Origin: a virus
Reading direction: 5' to 3' (one strand)
IMG/VR virus record: IMGVR_UViG_3300027983_000011
Coordinates: 1 to 64,000 of that record
DNA: 64,000 bases
In this document: in pieces, positions 56,505 through 64,000 of the stretch
Layout of the letters: the number at the start of each line of letters is the position of its first letter
Position numbering within the stretch: the first letter of the stretch is position 1
Position numbers and translations under genes: made by a program
Notes under the pieces: generated by a model
What the model was told of the DNA's origin: nothing
Seen by the model: only the letters and a program-made list of their open reading frames with translations
Databases searched by the model: none

Positions 56505-57043
56505 TTATATCCAAGTCGGTTAAACATTACATGAAAAATAGGACATACAACTTTCTTAAAACTTTCTGTTTTGCTTAGCCAAACAATGTTACCAGAGTCT
56601 TCTCCGGTAGCTTCACCCGCGGTCTTGCCAGATACGTCTAAAGCGTATAAATGGTACATTGTATCACAACTCTTGGTCCCTCTACATGTTCCAAGTGGCT
56701 CTAAATCTTTTTCTTCACATTCATATCCACCTTCTTCTTTCAATTCCTTAATAGCTGCTTGAATTGGCGTGTCTCCCTCATCTACTCCACCCGTTAACGA
56801 GCTAATTTCCGCTTGTCCACCCCAACATGGAGTCTTTTCTTTTCTAACACCGTATTTCCAACTATCTAGACCGTTTCTTTCATACAATAGAACTGCTATA
56901 ATATTTCCATTACACCGTGTTTCATGACTATAAACGTAGGTTTCTCCATCTGGAGTATCCTTGCTCATCAAAGAAACCCAATCATTTTTATAAAGTACCT
57001 TTTCTCCAGATACATCTTCACGGAGTAAATTTTTTAATAACAT
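56501..57043 (-). CDS. Nudix hydrolase with CTS-like start
   Basis: A 180-residue Nudix protein. The Nudix box is GGVDEGDTPIQAAIKELKEE then GGY, with Lys in place of the usual Arg of the RE motif. The first residues MLLKNLLREDV carry an LRE site like the tag of other proteins here. It may hydrolyse nucleoside diphosphate derivatives. It overlaps the plus-strand HAD-like gene by four bases at the 3' end and is followed upstream by the nucleotidyltransferase gene with one base between. Confidence 0.85.
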   Translation of the reverse strand: MLLKNLLREDVSGEKVLYKNDWVSLMSKDTPDGETYVYSHETRCNGNIIAVLLYERNGLDSWKYGVRKEKTPCWGGQAEISSLTGGVDEGDTPIQAAIKELKEEGGYECEEKDLEPLGTCRGTKSCDTMYHLYALDVSGKTAGEATGEDSGNIVWLSKTESFKKVVCPIFHVMFNRLGYN

Positions 57044-57044
57044 A

Positions 57045-57764
57045 TTATACCTTATTTCTAGTTTCGTGTAGAGTCATTTCTTCGTCATAAATCTTGGCTG
57101 AATATGATTTCATGACATCTAACAATCCCTGTGCCCTTAAAATTTTGAAGACTAGATTTTCAGTAGAAAACTCTCCCTTTTTATCCAAACCAGCTTGACG
57201 AAATTTATACAATTTTGCCAGGATGATTCGTAACTCATCGTCATCTTTGCTATTTATGGCTTTCTCAATTTCACCCTTTAGTAATGTATACTTTTTCTTA
57301 ATTAGCGGCTTGTCAAACTTGATGGTTTTTCTTACTGGTTTTTTCAGCCAAACTTTATCCTGTACTGAATAAACAGAAACGGATTCTGGCTCCTCGTTAA
57401 CATTCTGAACATATAGTTCGACGTCATGATCCTTTACTTTTATTTCGTGGGACTTATTCCAATTTGTCTTGATTGCCGTGAGCATAATCCCCGCATATTT
57501 TTCATCCATGTCGAGTTCGTCATAATCTACAACGACGTGTAAATCCAAATCAGAATACGGGGTCCAATTGTAGTTTGTTCCTGAGCCAATTAAAATAACA
57601 TCTTGGATTCTTAAAGATAATTCTGCTTCGGCCAGATACTCATTGATAAAGTCTTCAACAATCTGCATGAGACGTTCTTGAACATCCGCCTTCATTACAT
57701 ACTCTTCATCCTTTTTGTCCCAAATATCGGGACACAATTCGTCATTGTAAAGTGGATATTTCAT
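57045..57764 (-). CDS. Nucleotidyltransferase (minimal NTase fold)
   Basis: A 239-residue protein with the pol beta-type signature IQDVILIGSGTNYNWTPYSD then LDLHVVVDYDEL: the GS motif and the D-x-D metal site. A third acidic residue is likely in VELYV. The C-terminal half is helical. The helix before the NTase motif (LMQIVEDFINEYLAEAELS) contains INE and LAE sites, although not at the N-terminus. Substrate unknown (tRNA, protein or antibiotic-like). It overlaps the upstream phosphatase gene by four bases (ATGA). Confidence 0.8.
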   Translation of the reverse strand: MKYPLYNDELCPDIWDKKDEEYVMKADVQERLMQIVEDFINEYLAEAELSLRIQDVILIGSGTNYNWTPYSDLDLHVVVDYDELDMDEKYAGIMLTAIKTNWNKSHEIKVKDHDVELYVQNVNEEPESVSVYSVQDKVWLKKPVRKTIKFDKPLIKKKYTLLKGEIEKAINSKDDDELRIILAKLYKFRQAGLDKKGEFSTENLVFKILRAQGLLDVMKSYSAKIYDEEMTLHETRNKV

Positions 57765-58339
57765 ACATCTAATTCATTAAGAGCACGAATGCTGCTTGCA
57801 GCATCTCTGTGTAGAATCGCTAAATAGTTTTCTCCAGCAGCGTTCCAAGCGTCTATATTTTTTGGGGTATCGTCTACTAAAATGTGTCGAGTGTTTGGTT
57901 GATCGATAACAAACTGTGGTTTCTTTATTCCACCCGGAGCTAGGATTACTGTAATATTTTGGCCGATGTGGGTCTTAATCCACTGAGTCTTTCCGTTCAA
58001 GATGCCGGTACCCTGGCCAGCAGATAGGACAACCGGTGCTGGATTAGTATATTTCTTTTTGACATAGTTCCACAGTACCATGGCGTCAGGCATCGGGTCG
58101 AGATTGACCCAAAAATCAGGAACAGAACTAATCAATTTCCAAAACTTTTTTCGAGCAATTTTTTCATCCCCGCCGCACATCGGTGCATCTTTAAAATTAC
58201 GAGGAGAGAAGCCACCGGACAGTTTCTTAAATCCCTTATCTATATCGACAAGTACACCGTCCATGTCCATGTAAATTTGTGTCTTTAACGGGTTACCCTG
58301 TTCAATTTCGTTTATTATATTTCTTAGTAGTATACTCAT
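57761..58339 (-). CDS. HAD-family phosphatase with CTS-like start
   Basis: A 192-residue HAD hydrolase similar to 5'(3')-nucleotidases. Motif I is YMDMDGVLVDIDKGF (nucleophile Asp), motif II VVLSAGQGTG, motif III includes GGIKKPQF and motif IV HILVDDTPKNIDAWNAAGE. The start MSILLRNIINEIEQGNPL has an INE site like the shared tag. It may dephosphorylate nucleotides. A TATTTATA motif is only 5 bases upstream. Confidence 0.82.
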   Translation of the reverse strand: MSILLRNIINEIEQGNPLKTQIYMDMDGVLVDIDKGFKKLSGGFSPRNFKDAPMCGGDEKIARKKFWKLISSVPDFWVNLDPMPDAMVLWNYVKKKYTNPAPVVLSAGQGTGILNGKTQWIKTHIGQNITVILAPGGIKKPQFVIDQPNTRHILVDDTPKNIDAWNAAGENYLAILHRDAASSIRALNELDV

Positions 58340-58343
58340 CCTT

Positions 58344-58351
58344 TATAAATA
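58344..58351 (-). promoter_or_regulatory. TATTTATA motif
   Basis: Coding-strand TATTTATA 5 bases upstream of the ATG at 58339, followed by AAGG. If this is a promoter, the mRNA would be leaderless or nearly so. Confidence 0.4.
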
Positions 58352-59152
58352 TCAGATTTTCATTCGATTGTCCAATCTTTTCTTGGATTTTTCCCACCCA
58401 ACTTCAACTATATACCCCGCTTTACGGAGGCGATCAATCCGGATAGCATCTTTCGACCAACGCTCCGAAGCGAACATTTTAAGAGATTTGTTATAATAAT
58501 CGGAAAAACACTTAGCAGGATTGCAATGCCAATAATCCCCAAAACACTCAACTACCTTATTGATAGACGGTATGTAGATATCAACAGCTACTCTGACATC
58601 TTCTAAATATTTTTCGAGTTGGGCGTCTGGATAATTTTTAAGAATTTCGTCGTAAATTCGCCTCTGAAATTTAGACACTCGCTTTCCATTAGATTTGATA
58701 CCATGTGGTGAATCGAGGAAACAAGCGGTTCCATATTTAGTCAAGCATGTCTGAACAGTTTTCTCCTGATTATTACACTGAACATCACCATAACGTTTTA
58801 ATTTAGTCTCTGATATTTTGAGGCGAGACTTTTCACTACGCATGGGTTGATTTTTAATTGTCCAATCTCTAGCCTTTTCTCTATGATTGTCAGATTTGGC
58901 CGCACAGTCTTGCGAACAATATTGTGGAGGCAGATTGCTCCGATAATGTTTTTCACGCTTTCTTCTACTAAACATCTTTCTGCAATGTTTACATGGTACG
59001 GTTTCGTGATTCTGAGATTTTCTCCATTCATACATTGCCTCTCTATCTATAAATCTCTGTTTGCGGTGCTTCCAATCGGTTGTGAATTTATTTCCTGTCC
59101 ACTCACAAATTTTTTCTACTGCCGCCGGGTTTCCATGGGATGTTATACTCAT
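58352..59152 (-). CDS. Homing endonuclease, Vsr/EDxHD-like with zinc finger
   Basis: A 266-residue protein. It has a zinc finger CKHCRKMFSRRKREKHYRS ... YCSQDCAAKS, a short NUMOD-like repeat (KRYGDVQCNNQEKTVQTCLT; KYGTACFLDSPHGI) and a C-terminal nuclease: RVAVDIYIPSINKVVECFGD then YWHCNP, and RIDRLRKAGYIVEVGWE. The D...E-x-x-G-x-x-W-H arrangement is complete, unlike the protein at 48587. Such nucleases spread themselves between related phages. It sits just downstream of the sheath gene. Confidence 0.8.
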   Translation of the reverse strand: MSITSHGNPAAVEKICEWTGNKFTTDWKHRKQRFIDREAMYEWRKSQNHETVPCKHCRKMFSRRKREKHYRSNLPPQYCSQDCAAKSDNHREKARDWTIKNQPMRSEKSRLKISETKLKRYGDVQCNNQEKTVQTCLTKYGTACFLDSPHGIKSNGKRVSKFQRRIYDEILKNYPDAQLEKYLEDVRVAVDIYIPSINKVVECFGDYWHCNPAKCFSDYYNKSLKMFASERWSKDAIRIDRLRKAGYIVEVGWEKSKKRLDNRMKI

Positions 59153-59236
59153 ACCCTATAAGTATAAACTTAAAATCCAAAAATGGCAAAAAGAAACCCA
59201 ATTTTTCAATTGGGTAACTCGTTGAATTATAATACG

Positions 59237-62221
59237 TTACGCTGTTGGGAACACAGCACCTGTGGGCAATACGTTGAAATCCAGTACGATGAACTCAGCG
59301 GTACGCGATGGTTTCAAGTAGATTTGCCCGTAGAGGATACCACGGTCAACCATGTCTGGAGTGTTATTAGTATCATCCATTACAACCTTGAAGGCGTATA
59401 GACCACTACGTTGTTGAACTGATTCCAAGTAAGGGTTGACGATACTTAGGAAACGGTTACGTGTTGCCGATACGTTCTGTTCGAATACAAGGAAACGTGA
59501 AGACGATGCGATGTATTTCTTGAGAGCAATCATCAAACGACGAACGCTTACACGGTCGAGAGCCGATGGACTACGTTGAAGTGTTTTTTGACCCCAAGCC
59601 ACGATACCTTGACCAGGGAAAGCGGCGATTGGGTTGACCTTACCTTCGTAAAGTCCATCACGCTCAACGTGTGTTAGACGGTCAACAACTTGAACAGCGG
59701 CTGGGATGCCACCACGGTTGAGACCAGCTGGTGCGAACCACTCTGCAGCAACCGCGTCATTGGCAGCGTAAACAGCCATCATAACAACGGAAGGAGGTGA
59801 AGCGATAATCTTATTTGTGTTCGTGTCCTTGATTTTCACCCATGGGTAATAAGTAGCAGCGTAATTCGTATCGAACTCACTTGCCAAATCAACTGCGTTC
59901 AACTGTGAGGACTCTCCAGCCAATTGGTTAGGAGCGATATCAAAGATATAGAACGCATCTCCACGATTTTCACACATTTCAACCGTTAGGTTAACGACGT
60001 ATGGGTGTTGCTCGTAGTTAACACCTGGTGTGGTGATAAGATTGAAATCGTATTCATCAGAATTACTTAGAGCAGCAATCGCTTGACGATATCCATAGGT
60101 TCCACGAGAAACGTTGGTAGAACAATCAAGTCCTTGTTGGTTAGTGGAGAGTATGTCATCTCCACTGAGAACAGGAAGAGATGGGCTCTGACCGTCAAAG
60201 CCGCCTTGGAAACCAAGAACGAAGCGGCGTTTCTTAACTGTAGTTGATTCGGTAGAAGCAACGTATAGTGGGGAAACTCCACAATCGTCTTCCAAGTCGA
60301 AAGCGTCATTTGAAGCGGCGCTTGCACCTTGTGGGATTGGAGCGAAGTATTGTTTGTTGTCACGTTCAGGTCCAACGGCGGAGCCAGAAGGATAGAGGGC
60401 CAACAGAGTAGCGTCCGCGTCCGAAGGAGCTGGATTGAACAATACGCCGGAAGTCCAACGACCAGGTTGTAGTAAATAAGTTGAAGCGGAGCTGTATGCC
60501 ATCTTCGGAAGAACACCTCGGCGAGCGTATTCTCCACCTGTTGGTGAAGCGTAAGCAGCGAATCCGAATGGAAGGGAGTCTGTTGGCCAAGGAGCAACGG
60601 CTGTTTCAATACGAATCAACTTGCTCTTGTTAGCATAACTTCCGAAACTTAGAACCTTACCGTTATAATCGATGTATGAATAAGTGTCACCGATACGACG
60701 GGCAACAAAGTCCGAAGAATCTGGATTCAAGTTTAGGTTATCAAACTTTTCCAAGACGATTGGACGCTTGTCTGTATCCGTGTAAGAACGGAGGATAAGA
60801 GAGAACGTGCCGTAATCTGAACCTGGGATTGAACCAGCCGACTTTACGTTAGCGATTTCAACCTTATAGGTTGTGTTCATATCAGTTCCGTCACCGGCGG
60901 TGTGAACCTTGAACAATTGGTAGTGGTAAGAACCTGTTCCACCTGTTGAACCTGCCCAATTTGCTACTGCCTGAGATTGAATCCAAGGTGTGTAAGCGTT
61001 GGTTAGGTCGTATGTAGAAGTACCGACATCAGGTGTGATACCGTCAGAGAACGAGAGAGCGTCACGAGTTTGAACTTGAATCTTCCAACTTCCGGAAGCA
61101 AGTAACTCAGTCATGACCGTAGCCATCTTGTCGTCGAATACGTTATAGATGTAAGCAGCTTCAATTTTTGCTCCAGCAGGAACAGCTACATATCCAGCTT
61201 GTGGATTATCACCAAATACATTCGAAATGTATGCGGAACTTTCTCCATCGATGGAGAAATCATATGTTCCATAGCTTGAAGTTACGTTATTATCATCTTT
61301 GGTGTTGAGGACCAAACGATATGAGGTTGTCACATCGGTTGTAATTGATGGGGTTAACACCGAACCACTGAATCCGTCGAGGTTTTGTCCACGGTCGAGT
61401 GCGGTATTAGCCAATACAGCCAATACAACTTCGTCACTTCCTATGGAAGCAGTCAAGCCGCCACACGCGTCTTCGATAGAAATTCCTATATTAGCTTCCC
61501 AGGTGCTTGTATTAAATTTACCATATTCTCCTGTAATCCATCCTACAACGGAGGCTTCGGTTGCACATGCACTAACAGAGGTTATTTCAACGGAACCGCT
61601 GAATGAGATTGCTTTGTTGGCAGCGTGTGGGAGATATGATACCGACATTGTTGGTGAACCAACTAAGTTACCAGCGACGAAAGATGAACCTGTGTAGTTA
61701 GTAGCACTAATTTGTGCGGCAAAGGTTCCAACTACAATTGTCTCTCCGGCGTAAACACCATCAACAAATGTAGCACTTAGTGTTCCGGTGATATCAAATA
61801 CATCAGCGCCGTTCGATTGGCTAATAACTGTTCCAATGGACTTGCCTGTGAACGAACTACTTTCAGTAAAGCGGTCTTGTGTTCCAGGGATAGCTGTGAC
61901 GAATAGAGCAGCACTCTGCGTATAACCGGCAAGACCACCAACACGAACAATCGTTACTTCACCTTGTTGACGAATGTATTGTTGAGCGGTATAAGGGCCA
62001 TATAGTTTGCCGTCGGGATCACCAAAGATACTGGTGAGGTCAGCTTCACTACGGATTACGGTTGGGGTGAAACCAGGTCCTTTTGGGAAAGGAGCGACGA
62101 CTACGCCGCCAATCTGCTCAATTCCTTGAGCGAGATATGATGAATCAATCTCCTTTGTGAAAACGCCTGGTGAAACGATGCGTTCGGATGGGCTATATTT
62201 GCCGTTTTGTTCTAATGCCAT
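59237..62221 (-). CDS. 18: Tail sheath protein (gp18-like)
   Basis: A 994-residue sheath protein, longer than T4 gp18 (659). The N-terminus SPGVFTKEIDSSYLAQGIEQ is typical, and so is the C-terminal block (WFAPAGLNRGGIPAAVQVVD; VKVNPIAAFPGQGIVAWG-like KTLQRSPSALDRVSVRRLMI; TRNRFLSIVNPYLESVQQRS). The extra length is in a beta-rich Thr/Ser/Gly-rich middle (about residues 150-480), probably surface domains. It forms the contractile layer around the gp19 tube. A TATTTATA motif lies 44 bases upstream and a ribosome site AGGAG precedes the ATG. Confidence 0.95.
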   Translation of the reverse strand: MALEQNGKYSPSERIVSPGVFTKEIDSSYLAQGIEQIGGVVVAPFPKGPGFTPTVIRSEADLTSIFGDPDGKLYGPYTAQQYIRQQGEVTIVRVGGLAGYTQSAALFVTAIPGTQDRFTESSSFTGKSIGTVISQSNGADVFDITGTLSATFVDGVYAGETIVVGTFAAQISATNYTGSSFVAGNLVGSPTMSVSYLPHAANKAISFSGSVEITSVSACATEASVVGWITGEYGKFNTSTWEANIGISIEDACGGLTASIGSDEVVLAVLANTALDRGQNLDGFSGSVLTPSITTDVTTSYRLVLNTKDDNNVTSSYGTYDFSIDGESSAYISNVFGDNPQAGYVAVPAGAKIEAAYIYNVFDDKMATVMTELLASGSWKIQVQTRDALSFSDGITPDVGTSTYDLTNAYTPWIQSQAVANWAGSTGGTGSYHYQLFKVHTAGDGTDMNTTYKVEIANVKSAGSIPGSDYGTFSLILRSYTDTDKRPIVLEKFDNLNLNPDSSDFVARRIGDTYSYIDYNGKVLSFGSYANKSKLIRIETAVAPWPTDSLPFGFAAYASPTGGEYARRGVLPKMAYSSASTYLLQPGRWTSGVLFNPAPSDADATLLALYPSGSAVGPERDNKQYFAPIPQGASAASNDAFDLEDDCGVSPLYVASTESTTVKKRRFVLGFQGGFDGQSPSLPVLSGDDILSTNQQGLDCSTNVSRGTYGYRQAIAALSNSDEYDFNLITTPGVNYEQHPYVVNLTVEMCENRGDAFYIFDIAPNQLAGESSQLNAVDLASEFDTNYAATYYPWVKIKDTNTNKIIASPPSVVMMAVYAANDAVAAEWFAPAGLNRGGIPAAVQVVDRLTHVERDGLYEGKVNPIAAFPGQGIVAWGQKTLQRSPSALDRVSVRRLMIALKKYIASSSRFLVFEQNVSATRNRFLSIVNPYLESVQQRSGLYAFKVVMDDTNNTPDMVDRGILYGQIYLKPSRTAEFIVLDFNVLPTGAVFPTA

Positions 62222-62265
62222 AGTGTTGTATTCTCCTGTTAAATGTCAGAAATAAAAAGTCTATC

Positions 62266-62273
62266 TATAAATA
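62266..62273 (-). promoter_or_regulatory. TATTTATA motif
   Basis: Coding-strand TATTTATA 44 bases upstream of the sheath ATG (62221), beyond the terminator of the preceding gene. It is a good candidate for the late promoter of gp18. Confidence 0.55.
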
Positions 62274-62313
62274 TGAGTTATTTTTTCAAAACATGTAAAA
62301 TGTCAAAAAATTA

Positions 62314-62333
62314 GGGAGATGCGAGCATCTCCC
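62314..62333 (-). terminator. Intrinsic terminator
   Basis: GGGAGATGC/GCATCTCCC stem, two-base loop, with TAATTTTTT following on the minus strand. Ends transcription of the 62631 gene before the sheath promoter. Confidence 0.85.
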
Positions 62334-62358
62334 CAATTTCAATATAACCAATGACAAA

Positions 62359-62631
62359 TTAGACTTTTTTAGGTGCCGGTGTGAATATCCCTGACTGTGG
62401 ATCGAGCTGACCTTCTCCATATCGGGCAACAATCTTGTCGAGGAACTCTCGCTCACGCGTTTGAAGAGCAGCGTGTTCAGCGTCTTGTTTCTTTTCAGCC
62501 GATTCCAATTGCTTCTTCTGAAGGGTAATATTACCATAAACCATGGTAATCTGGCTGTATGAATCTCTAATAGCGGCGACCTCAGCTAACTCAGCTTCGT
62601 CGAATTTAATAGGTTGTGGTGTATTTTCCAT
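62359..62631 (-). CDS. Small coiled-coil hypothetical protein
   Basis: A 90-residue protein (PIKFDEAELAEVAAIRDSYS; ITLQKKQLESAEKKQDAEHA), mainly a long helix likely to form a coiled coil. The tail ends FTPAPKKV. Similar short helical proteins occur in tail gene clusters of T4-like phages. Function unknown. Confidence 0.6.
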   Translation of the reverse strand: MENTPQPIKFDEAELAEVAAIRDSYSQITMVYGNITLQKKQLESAEKKQDAEHAALQTREREFLDKIVARYGEGQLDPQSGIFTPAPKKV

Positions 62632-62672
62632 AATGTGTATGTATATATAGGTATTATAATTAAAAAACAGTG

Positions 62673-63449
62673 TTAAAAGCCTAAATTCTTTTGGCGAACA
62701 AAACCCAAGTCATAAGTTGTTTGAGATATTGGTTTATCGCCAAAGGGTAGTATCGATGGAGAACAGTATCTCCAATCTGGCCCCCACTTCTTGTCAAGGT
62801 ACTCAATGTTCTTACGAGTTACATCGTTTAACTTCTCATATAATTCCGGATTTGTTCTTGTCGTTTGCCTTCCTTCGGAAGAATATTGAGTTTCGTCGCC
62901 GTTACCATGAAGATAACCAGCTTTCAAAGACATAATCTTCTTTATGGGCTGGTGAACGAACCTAAGAAAATAGTCGGAATCCTCACAATACGCCGGATAT
63001 AGATTTTCATCAAATAGTCCAAATAGCTGAATAATACTGTCTCTGATAAGGAATAGATCCCAGCTTCCGACATCGAATTCGCCTTCATGTGCATGGATGA
63101 GTCCAACTTCTGGATCAGCCTCCGCCGCTTCATACATTTCCTTTAAAAGACCTGGACCGAACGCAACGTCGTCATTTACAATAACCCAATATGGGCAATT
63201 CATATAACATTTGATAATCAAATTCCACGCTCCAGAAACTCCCACATTCGATGGCATGTGAGACACCACAATGTTTTTTATAAATTTGTGTTTGATTTTT
63301 TTTAATAAATCGAGTTGTTCATCTAACTCACCCTTCCCATTATTATCGATGATTACAAAGGTGTCCACGGGAAAATCAACACTCATTAGTAGCCGGGTCA
63401 CCCAATACGCACTATTTACAACAGCCGTTCCTATTACTGGTATACTCAT
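62673..63449 (-). CDS. Family 2-like (GT-A) glycosyltransferase
   Basis: A 258-residue GT-A enzyme. VIGTAVVNSAYWVTRLLMSV opens the Rossmann-like fold, and FVIIDNNGKGELDEQLD follows. The DxD-like metal motif is VIVNDDVAFGPGLLKEM. The acceptor side includes FDVGSWDLFLIRD and CEDSDYFLRFV. It transfers a sugar to an unknown acceptor. It lies near the sheath gene and a SPASM-like gene, so virion glycosylation is possible. Its ATG overlaps the stop of the SPASM-like gene by four bases (ATGA). Confidence 0.85.
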   Translation of the reverse strand: MSIPVIGTAVVNSAYWVTRLLMSVDFPVDTFVIIDNNGKGELDEQLDLLKKIKHKFIKNIVVSHMPSNVGVSGAWNLIIKCYMNCPYWVIVNDDVAFGPGLLKEMYEAAEADPEVGLIHAHEGEFDVGSWDLFLIRDSIIQLFGLFDENLYPAYCEDSDYFLRFVHQPIKKIMSLKAGYLHGNGDETQYSSEGRQTTRTNPELYEKLNDVTRKNIEYLDKKWGPDWRYCSPSILPFGDKPISQTTYDLGFVRQKNLGF

Positions 63450-64000
63450 ATTTTTATAAAATTCCTCTCATATTTAAAAATTTCATCATCTGGACTTGCT
63501 CCATTTTCGCACCGACGACACATATCAAAACATGAATATGGTTTTGGAATAATGTCGTCATAACTCTGCGTCAATAGATTCCCTATAATGTTTTCTAGCC
63601 CGTAGTCCATACAACACAACATCACAATTTGGCAACATGACATTGTGATATAACCGCTCTTCACATTTGCAAGTTTTTGGAACATCGGATATGCCCGCCG
63701 ACTTAAATCTATCTCTTAGTTTGAGAAGTTCGGGCTTCATCGTTGCTTCGCCTAAAAGATTACCGGCACGGTCCCACATCTGATATACTACAGCACTTTC
63801 GTAAATGTGTTTAACATCCTTGTGCACCGCACCCATGGCCATCACGCTAAAATTAGTAATTTCACACTCAACCGTTTTTATTCGCTCTATCACTTCAATG
63901 TATCGTTTAGAAATCGGATGTTTAGCCAACCTTTCATCGTCTGGTAAGTGTAAAACAAATCCACCGTTAGGATTGGGTGAAAATGGTATATTTTTAATTC
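63446..64000 (-). pseudogene. SPASM/radical-SAM-like C-terminal region with a frameshift (cut by window edge)
   Basis: Two frames join. The first, open to the window end, reads NIPFSPNPNGGFVLHLPDDE ... SDVPKTCKCEERLYHNVMLP then NCDVVLYGLRARK and stops at 63558. The second continues CCMDYGLENIIGNLLTQSYD and PYSCFDMCRRCENG to 63446. Together they give a typical SPASM pattern: C...NVMLPNCDVVL-CCMDYG...GNLL...C-x2-C. The break lies in GTTGTGTTGT at about 63609-63618. Losing one 5-base unit of a TTGTG repeat would explain it. Either a disrupted gene, a slippage site or a read error. The radical SAM core, if present, is outside the window. Confidence 0.6.

Noticed and set aside
59183-59401. Plus-strand ORF of 72 residues opposite the 3' end of the sheath gene
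   Set aside because: Nearly all of it is antisense to a conserved part of gp18; no promoter or ribosome site is seen.
43169-62273. TATAAATA read on the plus strand as T4-type late promoters pointing rightward
   Set aside because: They would transcribe against the late genes. All sites lie just upstream of minus-strand starts, so the coding-strand reading is preferred.

Overview
The window is part of the genome of a large T4-like tailed phage (myovirus). It holds T4-type replication genes (family B polymerase gp43, sliding clamp gp45, clamp loader gp44, helicase gp41, RecA/UvsX, ssDNA-binding gp32, RNase H-type nuclease), rIIA and rIIB, and T4-type tail genes (sheath gp18, tube gp19, a tape measure protein, gp26-like and gp53-like baseplate proteins). 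Base composition is AT-rich. The host cannot be named from the sequence. A B12-dependent (class II) ribonucleotide reductase and many small NUMOD, HNH and Vsr-like elements suggest an environmental phage rather than a close T4 relative.

Layout. 0-7 kb: tail end of an IS605-type tnpB, DUF4326 protein, 2H phosphoesterase, gp44, gp45, gp43 and a GT-B glycosyltransferase, all on the minus strand after the IS fragment. 7.1-8.8 kb: a complete IS200/IS605 element (tnpA and tnpB divergent) that splits a phage gene. 9-20 kb: a DUF4338 (DruA-like) protein, small proteins, rIIB, rIIA, a metallopeptidase/VWA protein with a MoxR ATPase, a kinase-like protein and a papain-like protease. 20-24 kb: CTS-tagged proteins, a Mom-like DNA modification protein, a DUF6580 membrane protein and a BFD-type Fe-S protein. 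23.4-28.5 kb: two genes, nrdJ and gp41, each broken into two ORFs carrying matching split-intein halves. 28.5-35 kb: nuclease, UvsX, gp32 and a family A polymerase-like protein. 35-48.5 kb: baseplate, tape measure and tail tube genes mixed with tagged small proteins. 48.6-56.5 kb: a plus-strand accessory island with a homing-endonuclease-like ORF, RNA ligase, NAD+ salvage pair (NMN adenylyltransferase-Nudix and NAMPT) and several decaying genes. 56.5-64 kb: minus-strand Nudix, nucleotidyltransferase, HAD phosphatase, homing endonuclease, sheath, GT2 and a frameshifted SPASM-type protein.

How it works together. The replication genes would form a T4-like replisome, with NrdJ supplying dNTPs. 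Both gp41 and NrdJ appear to need protein trans-splicing. The NAD+ pair, RNA ligase, 2H phosphoesterase and Mom-like protein look like counter-defence or repair functions. About ten proteins start with a short helical peptide ending in [LI]-x-E. It resembles the T4 capsid targeting sequence and may mark proteins that are packaged in the head and injected.

Regulation visible in the sequence: TTGACA-N16/17-TAnnnT promoters on both strands (three are exact TTGACA-N17-TATTGT), a recurrent TATTTATA motif just upstream of mostly late minus-strand genes, several intrinsic terminators, and a likely programmed frameshift in the gp26/gp51-like tail chaperone pair.
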